From the NCBI RefSeq assembly GCF_005047635.1, contig NZ_SUKC01000010.1:116375-180374 (forward strand): DNA of 64,000 nt, given 5' to 3'. The position numbers were made by a program, and so were the translations under genes. This document shows, one piece after another, positions 7,939-16,338 of this stretch (within the stretch, counting starts at the first letter, position 1; each line of letters begins with the position of its first letter). The notes below the pieces were generated by a model, which saw only the letters and a list, made by a program, of their open reading frames with translations, was not told the DNA's origin and ran no database searches. This stretch comes from Arthrobacter sp. CAU 1506. Lineage in GTDB: Bacteria > Actinomycetota > Actinomycetes > Actinomycetales > Micrococcaceae.

Positions 7939-8682
7939 GTGGACAACACGGTGGACAGCCAGGCGAACCAAGCGGAGCTGGCGGCAACAGTCGTCTTGTT
8001 GCGCGACAGCGCGGACGGACTCGAGGTCCTGATGCTGGAACGGCCTGGCAAGGGAACCTTCGCAGGGGCCTGGGTATTCCCCGGCGGCAAGGTGGATCCG
8101 GACGACTATCTGGAAGCCGAGGCGGAAGCCGGCGTCCCCGCCTCGCCGGGCACCGCCGTCGTCAATGGCCTAGCCAAGCAACTGGCCGCGGCGAGGAATG
8201 CCGGGGTGCGCGAGACGTTCGAAGAAACCGGGCTGCGGATTGCCGGGCAGGAGCTGGTGCACCTGTCCAACTGGGTGCCCCGGCACAGCCTGGTTCGCCG
8301 CTTCCAAACATGGTTCTTCCTGGCCGCAGCGCCGGACGGAGAGGTCCAGCTGAACGACGACGAGTTGGCCGGCTACGCGTGGATGTCGCCAGCCGAGGCA
8401 CTCCGCCGGCACCAGGCCGGCAGCATGCAACTGGTCCCGCCCACCTGGGTCACGCTGCACGAACTGAGCGGCTTCGCAACGGTGTCCGACGCCCTGGCTG
8501 CGGTCCGCGGCGCGCGGCCCTTCGACTTTGAAAGCCACGTGATCGATGATCCGGCCACCGGCCAGATCATCGTTTGGGCGGGCGACGATGCGTACCCCGG
8601 GCCCGGGCCGGCGGCGTCCGCCGGGGCACGGCACCGGCTCTCCACCGGGTCGCTGCCGTGGCGGTACGAACGGGACCACTAA
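7939..8682 (+). CDS. NUDIX hydrolase with extended Nudix box (NUDT19-like)
   Basis: About 247 residues from GTG 7939 (AGAGGAC just upstream). PGGKVDPDD begins the Nudix box, but the REXXEE part (RETFEETGL) comes about 40 residues later. This long insertion is seen in the NUDT19/RP2-like branch, whose characterised members cut CoA and acyl-CoA diphosphates. The glutamates in RETFEE bind the catalytic metal. Whether it acts on CoA, NAD or another diphosphate is not decidable. It is divergent from the SDR and followed by a small membrane protein gene. Confidence 0.88.
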   Translation: MDNTVDSQANQAELAATVVLLRDSADGLEVLMLERPGKGTFAGAWVFPGGKVDPDDYLEAEAEAGVPASPGTAVVNGLAKQLAAARNAGVRETFEETGLRIAGQELVHLSNWVPRHSLVRRFQTWFFLAAAPDGEVQLNDDELAGYAWMSPAEALRRHQAGSMQLVPPTWVTLHELSGFATVSDALAAVRGARPFDFESHVIDDPATGQIIVWAGDDAYPGPGPAASAGARHRLSTGSLPWRYERDH

Positions 8683-8755
8683 ACCCCTATTCCGCCCGCC
8701 GATGCGCGCCTCTAGACTTGTGGCACCTGCTGCCTGCATAGACCGGGAGACCGCC

Positions 8756-8995
8756 ATGAAGAACGCACTTACGAGGGCCACCAAGAAAAAGTCCTTCAAG
8801 GACCTGAGCACCGGCCAGAAGCTGCGGGTTGGCCTCACCGCCGCGGTGCAGATCGCCCTGCAGACCGCCGCGCTGAGGGACCTGAAGAAGCGGCCGGCCG
8901 CCATGGTCAACGGGCCGAAGCCGGCGTGGTTCGCGGCGTCGTTCCTCAATTTCGTTGGCCCTGCGGCCTACTTCCTCTTCGGCCGCAAGCGCTGA
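8756..8995 (+). CDS. Small membrane protein with PLDc_N-like domain
   Basis: 79 residues. After a basic N-terminus (RATKKKSFKDLS) come two hydrophobic stretches, and the C-terminal NFVGPAAYFLFGRKR matches the ending of the PLDc_N domain (phospholipase-D-nuclease N-terminal, normally two membrane helices). No catalytic domain is attached, so this is a stand-alone membrane module of unknown function. TCTAGACT lies about 45 bases upstream as a possible -10 region. The gene is monocistronic; a MarR-type operator follows 19 bases after its stop. Confidence 0.7.
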   Translation: MKNALTRATKKKSFKDLSTGQKLRVGLTAAVQIALQTAALRDLKKRPAAMVNGPKPAWFAASFLNFVGPAAYFLFGRKR

Positions 8996-9013
8996 ATCCC
9001 TAAACACAATCCG

Positions 9014-9026
9014 TTGAATATTTCAA
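9014..9026. promoter_or_regulatory. TTGA-N5-TCAA operator, site 1 (ABC importer promoter region)
   Basis: TTGAATATTTCAA matches the core of the palindrome found at the MarR/SDR divergent promoter (12457-12469). It lies 222 bases before the first permease gene, farther than the other sites, so its role is less sure. The rest of the space also has an inverted repeat at 9046-9099. Confidence 0.45.
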
Positions 9027-9045
9027 TCCACTGCTCCTAAACCCC

Positions 9046-9099
9046 GTCAAACACTGTCTTGTGGTTTCGGCTGGGTAACGATGCCCTAGAGTGTTTGAC
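9046..9099. repeat. Inverted repeat in the importer upstream region
   Basis: GTCAAACACT (9046-9055) and AGTGTTTGAC (9090-9099) form a perfect 10-bp inverted repeat 34 bases apart. This could be a second operator or the arms of an mRNA leader structure. The space 8996-9247 holds no gene that I can support. Confidence 0.5.
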
Positions 9100-9247
9100 G
9101 TCACGAAGTGGCATCGACCACACTTGAAATAGTGAACGCGTGTTCGGTCAGCGAACAAGTGGTCTGTATCCCCGTTCTCCTCGGGGCAGAAGGAGTGGAA
9201 ATGAAATGTGCGCTGAATAGGGCGCCGCACCGGGATGAGTTGCTGTC

Positions 9248-10093
9248 ATGAGCGCTCCGACGGTGACAACAGACAGCCAGGGTGCCGCGGCCAGCCGGCC
9301 GCGCAAGCGCCCTGCGAAGAAGCGCCCCACCAAGCAGTTGCTGGGGCTGGCCGGTATTTTGGCGTTCTTGCTGGTGTGGGAATTGGTGCCGCGGGTGGGG
9401 ATTGTGGAAGCGCGCTTCCTGCCGCCGGCGTCCGATGTCATCGCGATGCTGTTCAACGATTTCGGGTTGACGGCTTTCTGGGTGGCGGTGGGCGAGACCA
9501 TGTTGGCGTGGTTCCTGGGCCTGTTGATGGCCGTGCTGCTGGCAGTGGTGCTTGGGTTCATCATCGGTTCGTCCAACTTCCTGCGGAAGGTCACTAACTC
9601 CACGGTGGAGTTCCTGCGCCCGATTCCGTCGGTGGCACTGATTCCGCTGGCCGTGCTGCTGTTCGGCGTGAAGATCGAGTCCTCGCTGATGCTGATCGTG
9701 TACGCGTCGTTCTGGCAGGTCTTCATCCAGGTGCTGTACGGGGTGGCCGACGTGGACAACGTGGCCATGCAGACCGCCAAGTCCTACGGGTTGGGCCGGT
9801 TCGCCCGCGTCCGTTACGTGGTGTTCCCGACGGCGCTGCCGTACCTGATGACCGGCGTGCGGTTGGCGGCGGCGGTGGCGCTGATCCTGGCGATCACGGC
9901 CGAGCTGGTGATCGGTTCCCCGGGCCTGGGCAGGGAAATCTCGCTGGCTCAGTCCGGCGGAGCGATTTCCGGGATGTATGCGCTGGTGCTGGCCACCGGT
10001 TTGATCGGTGTGCTGATCAACCTGGTGATGCGCTTCATTGAGCGCAAGACGTTGTCCTGGCATTCCTCCATCCGTTCCGAGGTGATCGTGTGA
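9248..10093 (+). CDS. ABC transporter permease (SsuC/TauC-type), first subunit
   Basis: 281 residues with a basic N-terminal tail (about 1-30) and roughly six hydrophobic segments. The segment around 178-200 (TAKSYGLGRFARVRYVVFPTALPYL) is the EAA loop that contacts the ATPase. The family imports sulfonates, nitrate, thiamine precursors or aromatic acids. The stop overlaps the next permease start (GTGA). No binding protein is encoded in this operon; three candidates lie at 16339-19690. Specificity is not readable from the permease. Confidence 0.9.
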   Translation: MSAPTVTTDSQGAAASRPRKRPAKKRPTKQLLGLAGILAFLLVWELVPRVGIVEARFLPPASDVIAMLFNDFGLTAFWVAVGETMLAWFLGLLMAVLLAVVLGFIIGSSNFLRKVTNSTVEFLRPIPSVALIPLAVLLFGVKIESSLMLIVYASFWQVFIQVLYGVADVDNVAMQTAKSYGLGRFARVRYVVFPTALPYLMTGVRLAAAVALILAITAELVIGSPGLGREISLAQSGGAISGMYALVLATGLIGVLINLVMRFIERKTLSWHSSIRSEVIV

Positions 10094-10863
10094 AAATCCT
10101 GAAAGGCATTGCCTACGGGCTGGCCCTGCCGGTCATCCTGGTCCTGATTTGGTGGGCCTCCACGCTGGGCACCACGAACTTTTTTGTTCCGACGCCGGCG
10201 ACGCTGTCCGAAGCGTTCGCCGAGACTTGGTTCGGCGAACGGATTTTCTCCGACGTGCTGCCCTCCATCGGCCGGCTGCTGGTCGGTGTGATCGCGGCAA
10301 TCGTGCTCGGTATCGCTGCCGGCCTGTTGATCGGTTCGGTCAAGTGGCTGCGTGACTTCACCGAACCGGTGCTGGAGTTCTTCCGGGCAATCCCGCCGCC
10401 GGTGCTGATTCCGGTCCTGATGCTGCTGATGGGCATCACCGACTCGATGAAGGTTGTAGTCATCATTTCCGGCTGCATCTGGCCGGTGCTGCTGAACACG
10501 ATCGAGGGTGTCCGCGCCATCGACTCGGTGCTCTCGGATTCGGCCCACACCTACGGGATCGGGGGCTTCGCCCGGGTGCGTTACCTGGTGCTGCCGTCCG
10601 CGGCCCCGCAGATCATGGCCGGTGTCCGCCAGTGCCTGTCGATCGGTTTGATCCTGATGGTCATTTCCGAAATGTTCGCCTCGTCCGAGGGGCTGGGCTT
10701 TACCATCGTGCAGTTCCAGCGTTCCTTCGCGATCCCGGAGATGTGGTCCGGCATTGTGGTGCTGGGCCTGATCGGTGTTGCGATGTCACTAATTTTCCAA
10801 TGGACCGAGCGCAGGATCCTGCGCTGGTACCACGGCCTGCGAGAGGTAGAAAATGCAGCCTGA
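10090..10863 (+). CDS. ABC transporter permease (SsuC/TauC-type), second subunit
   Basis: 257 residues beginning at GTG 10090, which overlaps the previous stop by four bases. Hydrophobic throughout, with an EAA-like loop (SAHTYGIGGFARVRYLVLPSAAPQIM, about 155-180). It is similar in design to the first permease but clearly different in sequence, so the channel is a heterodimer. That is less usual for the taurine/sulfonate family, where one permease gene is normal. The ATPase gene overlaps its 3' end by 11 bases. Confidence 0.9.
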   Translation: MKILKGIAYGLALPVILVLIWWASTLGTTNFFVPTPATLSEAFAETWFGERIFSDVLPSIGRLLVGVIAAIVLGIAAGLLIGSVKWLRDFTEPVLEFFRAIPPPVLIPVLMLLMGITDSMKVVVIISGCIWPVLLNTIEGVRAIDSVLSDSAHTYGIGGFARVRYLVLPSAAPQIMAGVRQCLSIGLILMVISEMFASSEGLGFTIVQFQRSFAIPEMWSGIVVLGLIGVAMSLIFQWTERRILRWYHGLREVENAA

Positions 10864-11716
10864 AACCACTCCCGTTTCCACCGGCAGGACCCTGCCCGAA
10901 GGCCAGGCAATGCTCTCGGTCCGCGGCGTCAAGAAGGTCTACCACACCGACGGCGGCGACATCGAGGCGGTGCGCAACCTGACCTTCGACCTGAAGGCGG
11001 GGGAGCTGGCCTGCCTGGTCGGTCCGTCCGGTTCCGGCAAGACCACCCTGCTCAAGTGCATCTCCGGGCTGCTGGCCCCGACCGAGGGCGAAGTGCTGCT
11101 GGACGGCGCCCGAGTGACCGGCCCGCCGAAGAAGATGGCGGTGGTGTTCCAGGAATACGGCCGCTCGCTGTTCCCCTGGATGCGGGTCCGCGAGAACGTG
11201 GAACTGCCGCTGAAGAACGCCGGCATGGGCAAGGCCGAGCGGGACAAGCTGGTGGACGAGGCCCTGGAGGCCGTCGGCCTGGACCACGTGCCGCAGTCCT
11301 ACCCCTGGCAGCTGTCCGGCGGTATGCAGCAGCGCGTGGCGATCGCCCGTGCCGTGGCCTACCAGCCCGAGGTGCTGCTGATGGACGAGCCGTTCGCGGC
11401 CGTTGACGCGCAGACCCGCGCCGACCTGGAGGACCTGATCCGCACGGTCTGGAAGAAGCTCGGCGTGACCGTCCTGTTCGTCACCCATGACATCGACGAA
11501 TCGGTGTACCTGGGCCAGCGCGTGATCATCCTGTCCTCCTCGCCGACCGTGGTCCAGGAAGACCTGGAGATCGACCTGCCGGACGAGCGCGACCAGCTCA
11601 ACACCCGCGCCCTGCCGCGGTTCACCGAGCTGCGCCACCACGTGTACGAGCAGATCCAGCGCGCCAAGCAGGGCCACCGCCCCGCCGCCGCCACCCAGGC
11701 CGGCAGCGCAAGCTAG
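10853..11716 (+). CDS. ABC transporter ATP-binding protein (SsuB/TauB-type)
   Basis: 287 residues. Walker A GPSGSGKTTLL, Q-loop (VVFQEYG), signature LSGGMQQRVAIARA, Walker B VLLMDEPFAAVD and the switch HD are all intact, so the ATPase should be active. It is the last gene of the permease-permease-ATPase operon and overlaps the second permease. A hairpin at 11734-11772 follows. By context it energises uptake of an aromatic or phenylpropanoid acid, but that assignment rests on neighbours, not on the protein. Confidence 0.93.
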   Translation: MQPETTPVSTGRTLPEGQAMLSVRGVKKVYHTDGGDIEAVRNLTFDLKAGELACLVGPSGSGKTTLLKCISGLLAPTEGEVLLDGARVTGPPKKMAVVFQEYGRSLFPWMRVRENVELPLKNAGMGKAERDKLVDEALEAVGLDHVPQSYPWQLSGGMQQRVAIARAVAYQPEVLLMDEPFAAVDAQTRADLEDLIRTVWKKLGVTVLFVTHDIDESVYLGQRVIILSSSPTVVQEDLEIDLPDERDQLNTRALPRFTELRHHVYEQIQRAKQGHRPAAATQAGSAS

Positions 11717-11733
11717 CCAGGCCCGATAAACGC

Positions 11734-11772
11734 CGGAGCCGGCCGTTTCCTTCGCGGAAGTGGCCGGCTCCG
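11734..11772 (+). terminator. Hairpin after the ABC importer operon
   Basis: CGGAGCCGGCC (11734-11744) pairs with GGCCGGCTCCG (11762-11772), with further pairing of GTTTCC to GGAAGT inside. The T tail is weak (CTGCTTAA). Confidence 0.55.
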
Positions 11773-11932
11773 CTGCTTAACCGAGGTCCTGGCCTGAAAT
11801 CGACTGTTGAGATAACGCCCTTCTCAGCGCCTTGGGTTCTAGCGGTCGATGGAGGGGAGAGGGCGGTTGGGCAGGGGCGCATGGGGCCTCGGGGAGAGGG
11901 GGCGCCTGGCGGGGAAGCACCCCTGCCGGGTG

Positions 11933-12421
11933 TCAGAAGGCGATGCGGCGGAGCAGGTCGCGCAGCGTCTCGCGTTCCTGCTCGTTGAGGGCCGACAGCG
12001 AGTGGTCCGAGGCCTGCTGGACAATGGCCTCGGCCCGCTTGTAAAGCCGGCGGCCGGCAGCCGTGGGGGCGATGACTTTGGACCGGCGGTCGCGCGGATC
12101 GGCTTCCCGTGTGACGGCGCCGCGCTTCTCCAGCTGGTCCACCAGGGCCACGATCTGGCTGGGGTCCAGGCTCAGGAAGTCTGCCAGTTCGCGCTGCGAG
12201 GGATTCTGCCCACTGCAGGCCAGCGAGAGGACCGAATAGGACCGCACCTTCAGATCAAGCTCGGCCAGCATGTTGTTGGCCCGGCCCGAGCCCAGCGACC
12301 GCGCCCGGGCAGTAAGGAATTCGATCTCGCTGGCCAGATCCGTGCTGTACAGCCGCTCGACGCCGTTTCCTGCCGTGGGCTGGCTGGAGGTGGCCGCCTC
12401 GGCCGTGGTTGGTGCGGGCAT
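11933..12421 (-). CDS. MarR-family regulator (CouR-like)
   Basis: 162 residues. Winged helix: QRELADFLSLDPSQIVALVDQLEKRGAV, wing DPRDRRSKVI. It is transcribed away from the SDR/amidohydrolase/acyl-CoA dehydrogenase/MaoC operon, with a perfect palindrome (12451-12475) between. In Rhodococcus jostii RHA1 the MarR protein CouR controls p-hydroxycinnamate genes of the same make-up and is released by the CoA thioester. By synteny I infer the same ligand class here. Three more copies of the operator core in the window suggest it controls the importer, a binding protein and the CoA ligase as well. Confidence 0.88.
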   Translation of the reverse strand: MPAPTTAEAATSSQPTAGNGVERLYSTDLASEIEFLTARARSLGSGRANNMLAELDLKVRSYSVLSLACSGQNPSQRELADFLSLDPSQIVALVDQLEKRGAVTREADPRDRRSKVIAPTAAGRRLYKRAEAIVQQASDHSLSALNEQERETLRDLLRRIAF

Positions 12422-12450
12422 GGTCCCTCGCTACGTCTTGATGCCTGAAA

Positions 12451-12475
12451 ATATGATTGACTTTTTCAATCATAT
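12451..12475. promoter_or_regulatory. TTGA-N5-TCAA operator, site 2 (MarR/SDR divergent promoter)
   Basis: ATATGATTGA-N5-TCAATCATAT is a perfect 10-bp inverted repeat around CTTTT. It is centred about 40 bases from the MarR start and 80 from the SDR start, the classic place for a MarR autoregulatory operator. Confidence 0.75.
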
Positions 12476-12543
12476 GGGTTGTCATTGGTTTCAGACCAGC
12501 ATAAACCCATGCACCCCTCAAGTGCAGGAACAAGGAGCATCAA

Positions 12544-13476
12544 ATGTCACTGGCCGGAAAAGTAGCCATCGTCACCGGAAGCGGCCGCGGCCTCGGCCTG
12601 GCCTACGCACAGGAGCTTGCCCGCCAGGGCGCCGCCGTCGTCGTCAATGATGTTGATGCACAGGTGGCCGAGGAAGCCGTCGCCAGCATCACGGCCGCCG
12701 GTGGCAAGGCCACCGCCGTCGTCGCTCCGGTGGGCTCCACCGAGACTGCCAAGCAGTTGGTGAGCACCGCCGTCGAGGCCTTCGGCGGGCTGGACATCTT
12801 GGTGACCAACGCCGGCGTGCTGCGGGACAAGTCGCTGCTGAAGATGACGGATGAGGACTTCGACCTGGTGATCAACGTGCACCTGCGCGGCACCTTCACC
12901 TGCGTCCGCGAGGCATACGCGTACTTCAAGGAAAACGGCGTGGCCGGCCGAATCATCACCATCGGCTCGCCCACCGGGCAGCGCGGCAACTTCGGCCAGA
13001 CCAACTACGCCGCCGCGAAGGCCGGCATTGTGGGCATGGTCCGCACCTGGGCGCTGGAGATGAAGAGGGCAGGCGTCACCGCCAACGCCATCATCCCGGT
13101 GGCCGCCACGGCAATGACCAAAACCGTGCCGTTCTTCCAGAAGGCGGTGGAGGCCGACGAACGCGGCGAGGCGATGCCGGACTTCTTCCGCAAGGATCTG
13201 GGCTTTGGCACGGCCGACGACGTTGCAGGCCTGGTTGCCTACCTCGCCTCCGATGCGGCTGGCGCGGTGACCGGCCAGGCGATCGGCGTGGGCGGCGACC
13301 GGCTGCAGCTGTGGTCGCACCCGGAGGCCGTGGCCACCGAGTTCCAGGACGGCGGCTGGACCTATGCTGAGCTGGGCGAGCGCTTCGAGGACCTGTTCGG
13401 CGGCCGGCTGCAGAGCGTGGGCGAAGAATTCCCCGAACTGCCGGCCGAACTGCAGCCTGAGCCGGCGGCGAAGTAG
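12544..13476 (+). CDS. SDR 3-hydroxyacyl-CoA dehydrogenase (CouN-like)
   Basis: 310 residues, longer than FabG by a C-terminal extension (about 255-310). Motifs: TGSGRGLG (11-18) for NAD(P), NAG (89-91), Ser142, Tyr155 and Lys159 as the catalytic set. GGAGCATCA precedes the ATG. It is first in the operon, two bases before the amidohydrolase. In the hydroxycinnamate pathway this step oxidises the beta-hydroxy aryl-propanoyl-CoA to the beta-keto thioester. Domain family is clear; the aryl substrate is inferred from the operon and divergent MarR. Confidence 0.88.
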   Translation: MSLAGKVAIVTGSGRGLGLAYAQELARQGAAVVVNDVDAQVAEEAVASITAAGGKATAVVAPVGSTETAKQLVSTAVEAFGGLDILVTNAGVLRDKSLLKMTDEDFDLVINVHLRGTFTCVREAYAYFKENGVAGRIITIGSPTGQRGNFGQTNYAAAKAGIVGMVRTWALEMKRAGVTANAIIPVAATAMTKTVPFFQKAVEADERGEAMPDFFRKDLGFGTADDVAGLVAYLASDAAGAVTGQAIGVGGDRLQLWSHPEAVATEFQDGGWTYAELGERFEDLFGGRLQSVGEEFPELPAELQPEPAAK

Positions 13477-13478
13477 CG

Positions 13479-14381
13479 ATGGCACCCGTGCGCTACGAAC
13501 TGGGCCTGGATGTCGCCTCGCTGACCGCGATCGATATGCATGTGCATGTCGAGATCGACGGCCACGGGCACGTCTCGTTGCCGCAGGAACTGATGGACGC
13601 CTCGAGCAAGTACTTCAAGGCCGAGGAGCGGACCCCGTCGCTGGATGCGATTGCGGCCACCTACCGGGAGCTCAAGATGGCCGCCGTAGTGTTCACCGTG
13701 GACGCCCGGACCCGGTTGAAGCACCAGCCGAACAGCATCGAGGATATTGCCGAGGGGGCGGCCCGGAACAACGACGTGCTGATCCCGTTCGGCTCGGTTG
13801 ATCCGCTCACCGGCGCCGAAGCTATCGACCGGGCGAAGCTGCTGGTCGAGGACTACGGCGTGCGGGGGTTCAAATTCCACCCCAGCTTGCAGGGCTTCAA
13901 CCCGTCCGACGAACGGTACTACCCGCTGTGGGAGGCGCTGGAGTCGCTTGGCCTGCCGGCCGTTTTCCATACCGGGCAGAACGGCATGGGTGCCGGCACC
14001 CCCGGCGGGTCCGGGATCAAGCTGGGCTACTCCAACCCGCTGCTGCTGGACGAGATCGCCGCGGACTTCCCCCAGTTCCAGATCATCATGGCGCACCCGT
14101 CGGTGCCCTGGCAGGATGAGGCCAACTCCATTGCCACGCACAAGTCGAACGTGTTCATCGACCTGTCCGGCTGGTCGCCGAAGTATTTCCCGGAGTCGCT
14201 GGTGAAGCTCTCCAACTCGGTACTGCAGGACAAGGTGCTCTTCGGCACCGACTACCCGCTGATCACCCCGGAGAAGTGGCTGGGTGCCTTCGCGGACCTG
14301 CCGCTGAAGGACGAGGTGCGGCCGAAGATCCTGAAGGACAACGCCGTGCGGTTGCTGGGGCTGGACGGGGCACAGCGATGA
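13479..14381 (+). CDS. Amidohydrolase-2 family metal hydrolase (CouO-like)
   Basis: 300 residues, TIM-barrel amidohydrolase of the ACMSD group. Metal ligands visible: His21 and His23 (HVH), His164 (FHTG), His206 (AHPS) and Asp258 (FGTDYP). In R. jostii CouO, Asp257 is a required metal ligand and the enzyme splits the beta-ketoacyl-CoA, replacing thiolase and thioesterase. The matching length, the near-identical Asp position and the SDR/MaoC neighbours make this the best call. Decarboxylase activity, as in other family members, is the alternative. Its stop overlaps the next gene (ATGA). Confidence 0.85.
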   Translation: MAPVRYELGLDVASLTAIDMHVHVEIDGHGHVSLPQELMDASSKYFKAEERTPSLDAIAATYRELKMAAVVFTVDARTRLKHQPNSIEDIAEGAARNNDVLIPFGSVDPLTGAEAIDRAKLLVEDYGVRGFKFHPSLQGFNPSDERYYPLWEALESLGLPAVFHTGQNGMGAGTPGGSGIKLGYSNPLLLDEIAADFPQFQIIMAHPSVPWQDEANSIATHKSNVFIDLSGWSPKYFPESLVKLSNSVLQDKVLFGTDYPLITPEKWLGAFADLPLKDEVRPKILKDNAVRLLGLDGAQR

Positions 14382-15589
14382 GCGCCGTCGCCGCAGAGAG
14401 GGCCGGGACTATGTCCGAGCAGTTCTACCCGTCCGACCAGTACGGCTACGCCACCCTGCTGACCGACGCCGAACGCGGCGTGCTCGGCCGGCTGCGCACG
14501 GTGCTGCAGGAGCAGGTCCACCCGCTGCTGGCCGACTACTGGGAACAGGGCGAGTTCCCGTACCAGATCGCCCAACCGCTCTACGACCTGGACCTGATGG
14601 CTCCGGCAGAACTGACCGAGGGCGGTGCCAAGCCGTCCGGGCTGTATGAGGGCTTCCGCAACTTTGAACTCGCCCGGACGGACGCGTCTGTTGCCACCTT
14701 CTACAACGCACAGTCCGGGCTGTTCCGCACCGCCGTCAACCTGGGCGGCAGCGCAGAGCAGGCCGCCGAGCTGGACCCGAAGATCCGCAGTTTCGAGTTT
14801 AAGGGCGTTTTCGCGCTGACCGAACCGGAGCACGGGTCGGACATCGCCGGCGGCCTGGAAACCAGCGCCCGGCGCGACGGCGACGAGTGGATTATCGACG
14901 GCGCCAAGCGGTGGATCGGCGGTGCCGTTACTGCCGATGTGCTGGCGATCTTTGCCCGCGACCAGGCCGACGGCCAGGTCAAGTGCTTCCTGGTGCCGAC
15001 CGATGCCCCCGGCGTCGAGCTTTCCAAGATCCTGCGCAAGACCTCGCTGCGGATGATGCAGAACGCGGACATCACGCTGACCGGCGTGCGGGTCCCGGAC
15101 TCGGCCCGGCTGCAGAATGTGAACTCGTTCGCGGACGTGGCCTCGCTGCTGCGGAACATGCGCTCGGACGTTGCCTGGATCGCCACCGGGCTGCAGGCCG
15201 GGGCTTACGAGGCAGCGCTGCGCTACGTCAAGGAGCGGAAGCAGTTCGGCAAGCCGCTGGCCGGCTTCCAGCTGATTCAGGAGAAGCTCGCCACCATGCT
15301 CGGGAACGTCACGGCGTCGCTCGGCATGGCGGTGCGGCTGACCCAGCAGCAGGAGGAAGGCATCTACAAGGACGAAAATTCCGCCTTGGCCAAGATGTTC
15401 TGCAGCGCCCGGATGCGCGAGACCGTCGCCCTGGCGCGCGAAGTGGTCGGAGGCAACGGCATCACGCTGGACACCGACGTCGCGCGCTTCCATGCCGATG
15501 CAGAGGCCGTCTATTCCTACGAGGGCACGCACGAAATCAACGCCCTGATCGTCGGCCGGGCCATTACCGGCACCGGCGCCTTCCGCTAG
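14378..15589 (+). CDS. Acyl-CoA dehydrogenase (glutaryl-CoA dehydrogenase-like)
   Basis: 403 residues from ATG 14378, which overlaps the amidohydrolase stop by four bases; a second ATG at 14411 is possible. FAD-binding and substrate motifs typical of the family are present (FALTEPEHGSD, WIIDGAKRWIG). The C-terminal YEGTHEINALIVGRAITG gives the catalytic base Glu382, in the place used by glutaryl-CoA dehydrogenases. It would make a trans-2,3 double bond in an acyl-CoA. The couNOM operon of R. jostii is not described with such a gene, so here it may let the pathway accept saturated side chains (dihydrocinnamates). Confidence 0.9.
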   Translation: MSAVAAERAGTMSEQFYPSDQYGYATLLTDAERGVLGRLRTVLQEQVHPLLADYWEQGEFPYQIAQPLYDLDLMAPAELTEGGAKPSGLYEGFRNFELARTDASVATFYNAQSGLFRTAVNLGGSAEQAAELDPKIRSFEFKGVFALTEPEHGSDIAGGLETSARRDGDEWIIDGAKRWIGGAVTADVLAIFARDQADGQVKCFLVPTDAPGVELSKILRKTSLRMMQNADITLTGVRVPDSARLQNVNSFADVASLLRNMRSDVAWIATGLQAGAYEAALRYVKERKQFGKPLAGFQLIQEKLATMLGNVTASLGMAVRLTQQQEEGIYKDENSALAKMFCSARMRETVALAREVVGGNGITLDTDVARFHADAEAVYSYEGTHEINALIVGRAITGTGAFR

Positions 15590-15623
15590 ACCTCAGCTAC
15601 ACCACATTTCCCAAGGAGCAATC

Positions 15624-16079
15624 ATGAGCAACACCGTCGTCAACTTCGAAGATCTGCCCAACCTGGTCGGCAAGGACCTCGGCTACACCGACTACCGGGA
15701 GATCACCCAAGACCAGATCAACACCTTCGCGGACGCCACCGACGACCACCAGTGGATCCACACCGACGTGGAGAAGGCCAAGGAGGGCCCCTTCGGAGCA
15801 CCGATCGCGCACGGCTTCCTGACCTTGTCCCTGGTCATCCCGCTGTGGAGCGAACTGTTCGACGTCGAAGGCGTCAAGACCAAGGTCAACTACGGACTCG
15901 ACCGGGTGCGCTTCACCAACCCGGTCAAGGCCGGCGCCAAGGTCCGCATGCACTCCACGATCTCCGAGGTCACGGAGGTCAAGGGCGGCGTGCAGATCAA
16001 GACCAACAACACCATCGAGATCGAGGGCGAGGAGCGTCCGGCGGTCATCGCTGAGTTCCTGGCGCGCTTCTACGTCTGA
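15624..16079 (+). CDS. MaoC-family enoyl-CoA hydratase (CouM-like)
   Basis: 151 residues, a single hotdog R-hydratase. The catalytic Asp/His motif is readable: FADATDDHQWIHTD followed by FGAPIAHGFLTLSL. AAGGAG lies eight bases before the ATG, 34 bases after the dehydrogenase. It hydrates the aryl-enoyl-CoA made from the hydroxycinnamate or by the dehydrogenase next door, giving the substrate for the SDR. It is last in the four-gene operon. Role in side-chain degradation is inferred from position. Confidence 0.9.
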   Translation: MSNTVVNFEDLPNLVGKDLGYTDYREITQDQINTFADATDDHQWIHTDVEKAKEGPFGAPIAHGFLTLSLVIPLWSELFDVEGVKTKVNYGLDRVRFTNPVKAGAKVRMHSTISEVTEVKGGVQIKTNNTIEIEGEERPAVIAEFLARFYV

Positions 16080-16234
16080 TAGCCCGGCTGTGTCCGGTCC
16101 CGGCTCCAGGCCCTCCAGGGTTTCGGGGCCGGGGGCGTGGCCTCAGCAGGGGCCGGGGCCGTGGCCGGGTTCGGTGCTGAGGCCGGAACCGGGTGCCGTA
16201 AACCGGAGCGCATGTCACAAACGGGCCACAACTA

Positions 16235-16247
16235 TTGATTTATTCAA
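16235..16247. promoter_or_regulatory. TTGA-N5-TCAA operator, site 3 (first binding-protein gene)
   Basis: TTGATTTATTCAA sits in a longer A/T-rich element with CAACTATTG repeated on both sides (16230-16253). It is in an otherwise very G+C-rich 259-base space, 92 bases before the ATG of the first solute-binding protein. The flank is shared with site 4 (CAACTATTGA then TTCAACTA). Confidence 0.6.
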
Positions 16248-16338
16248 CTATTGTATCTACGTTGTACTTAGCTGTGGTGCTGGTCACAGTCAGCCCCCGA
16301 CGGTCGGGGGACGGCACCACGGACCCAAGGAGCGATTC

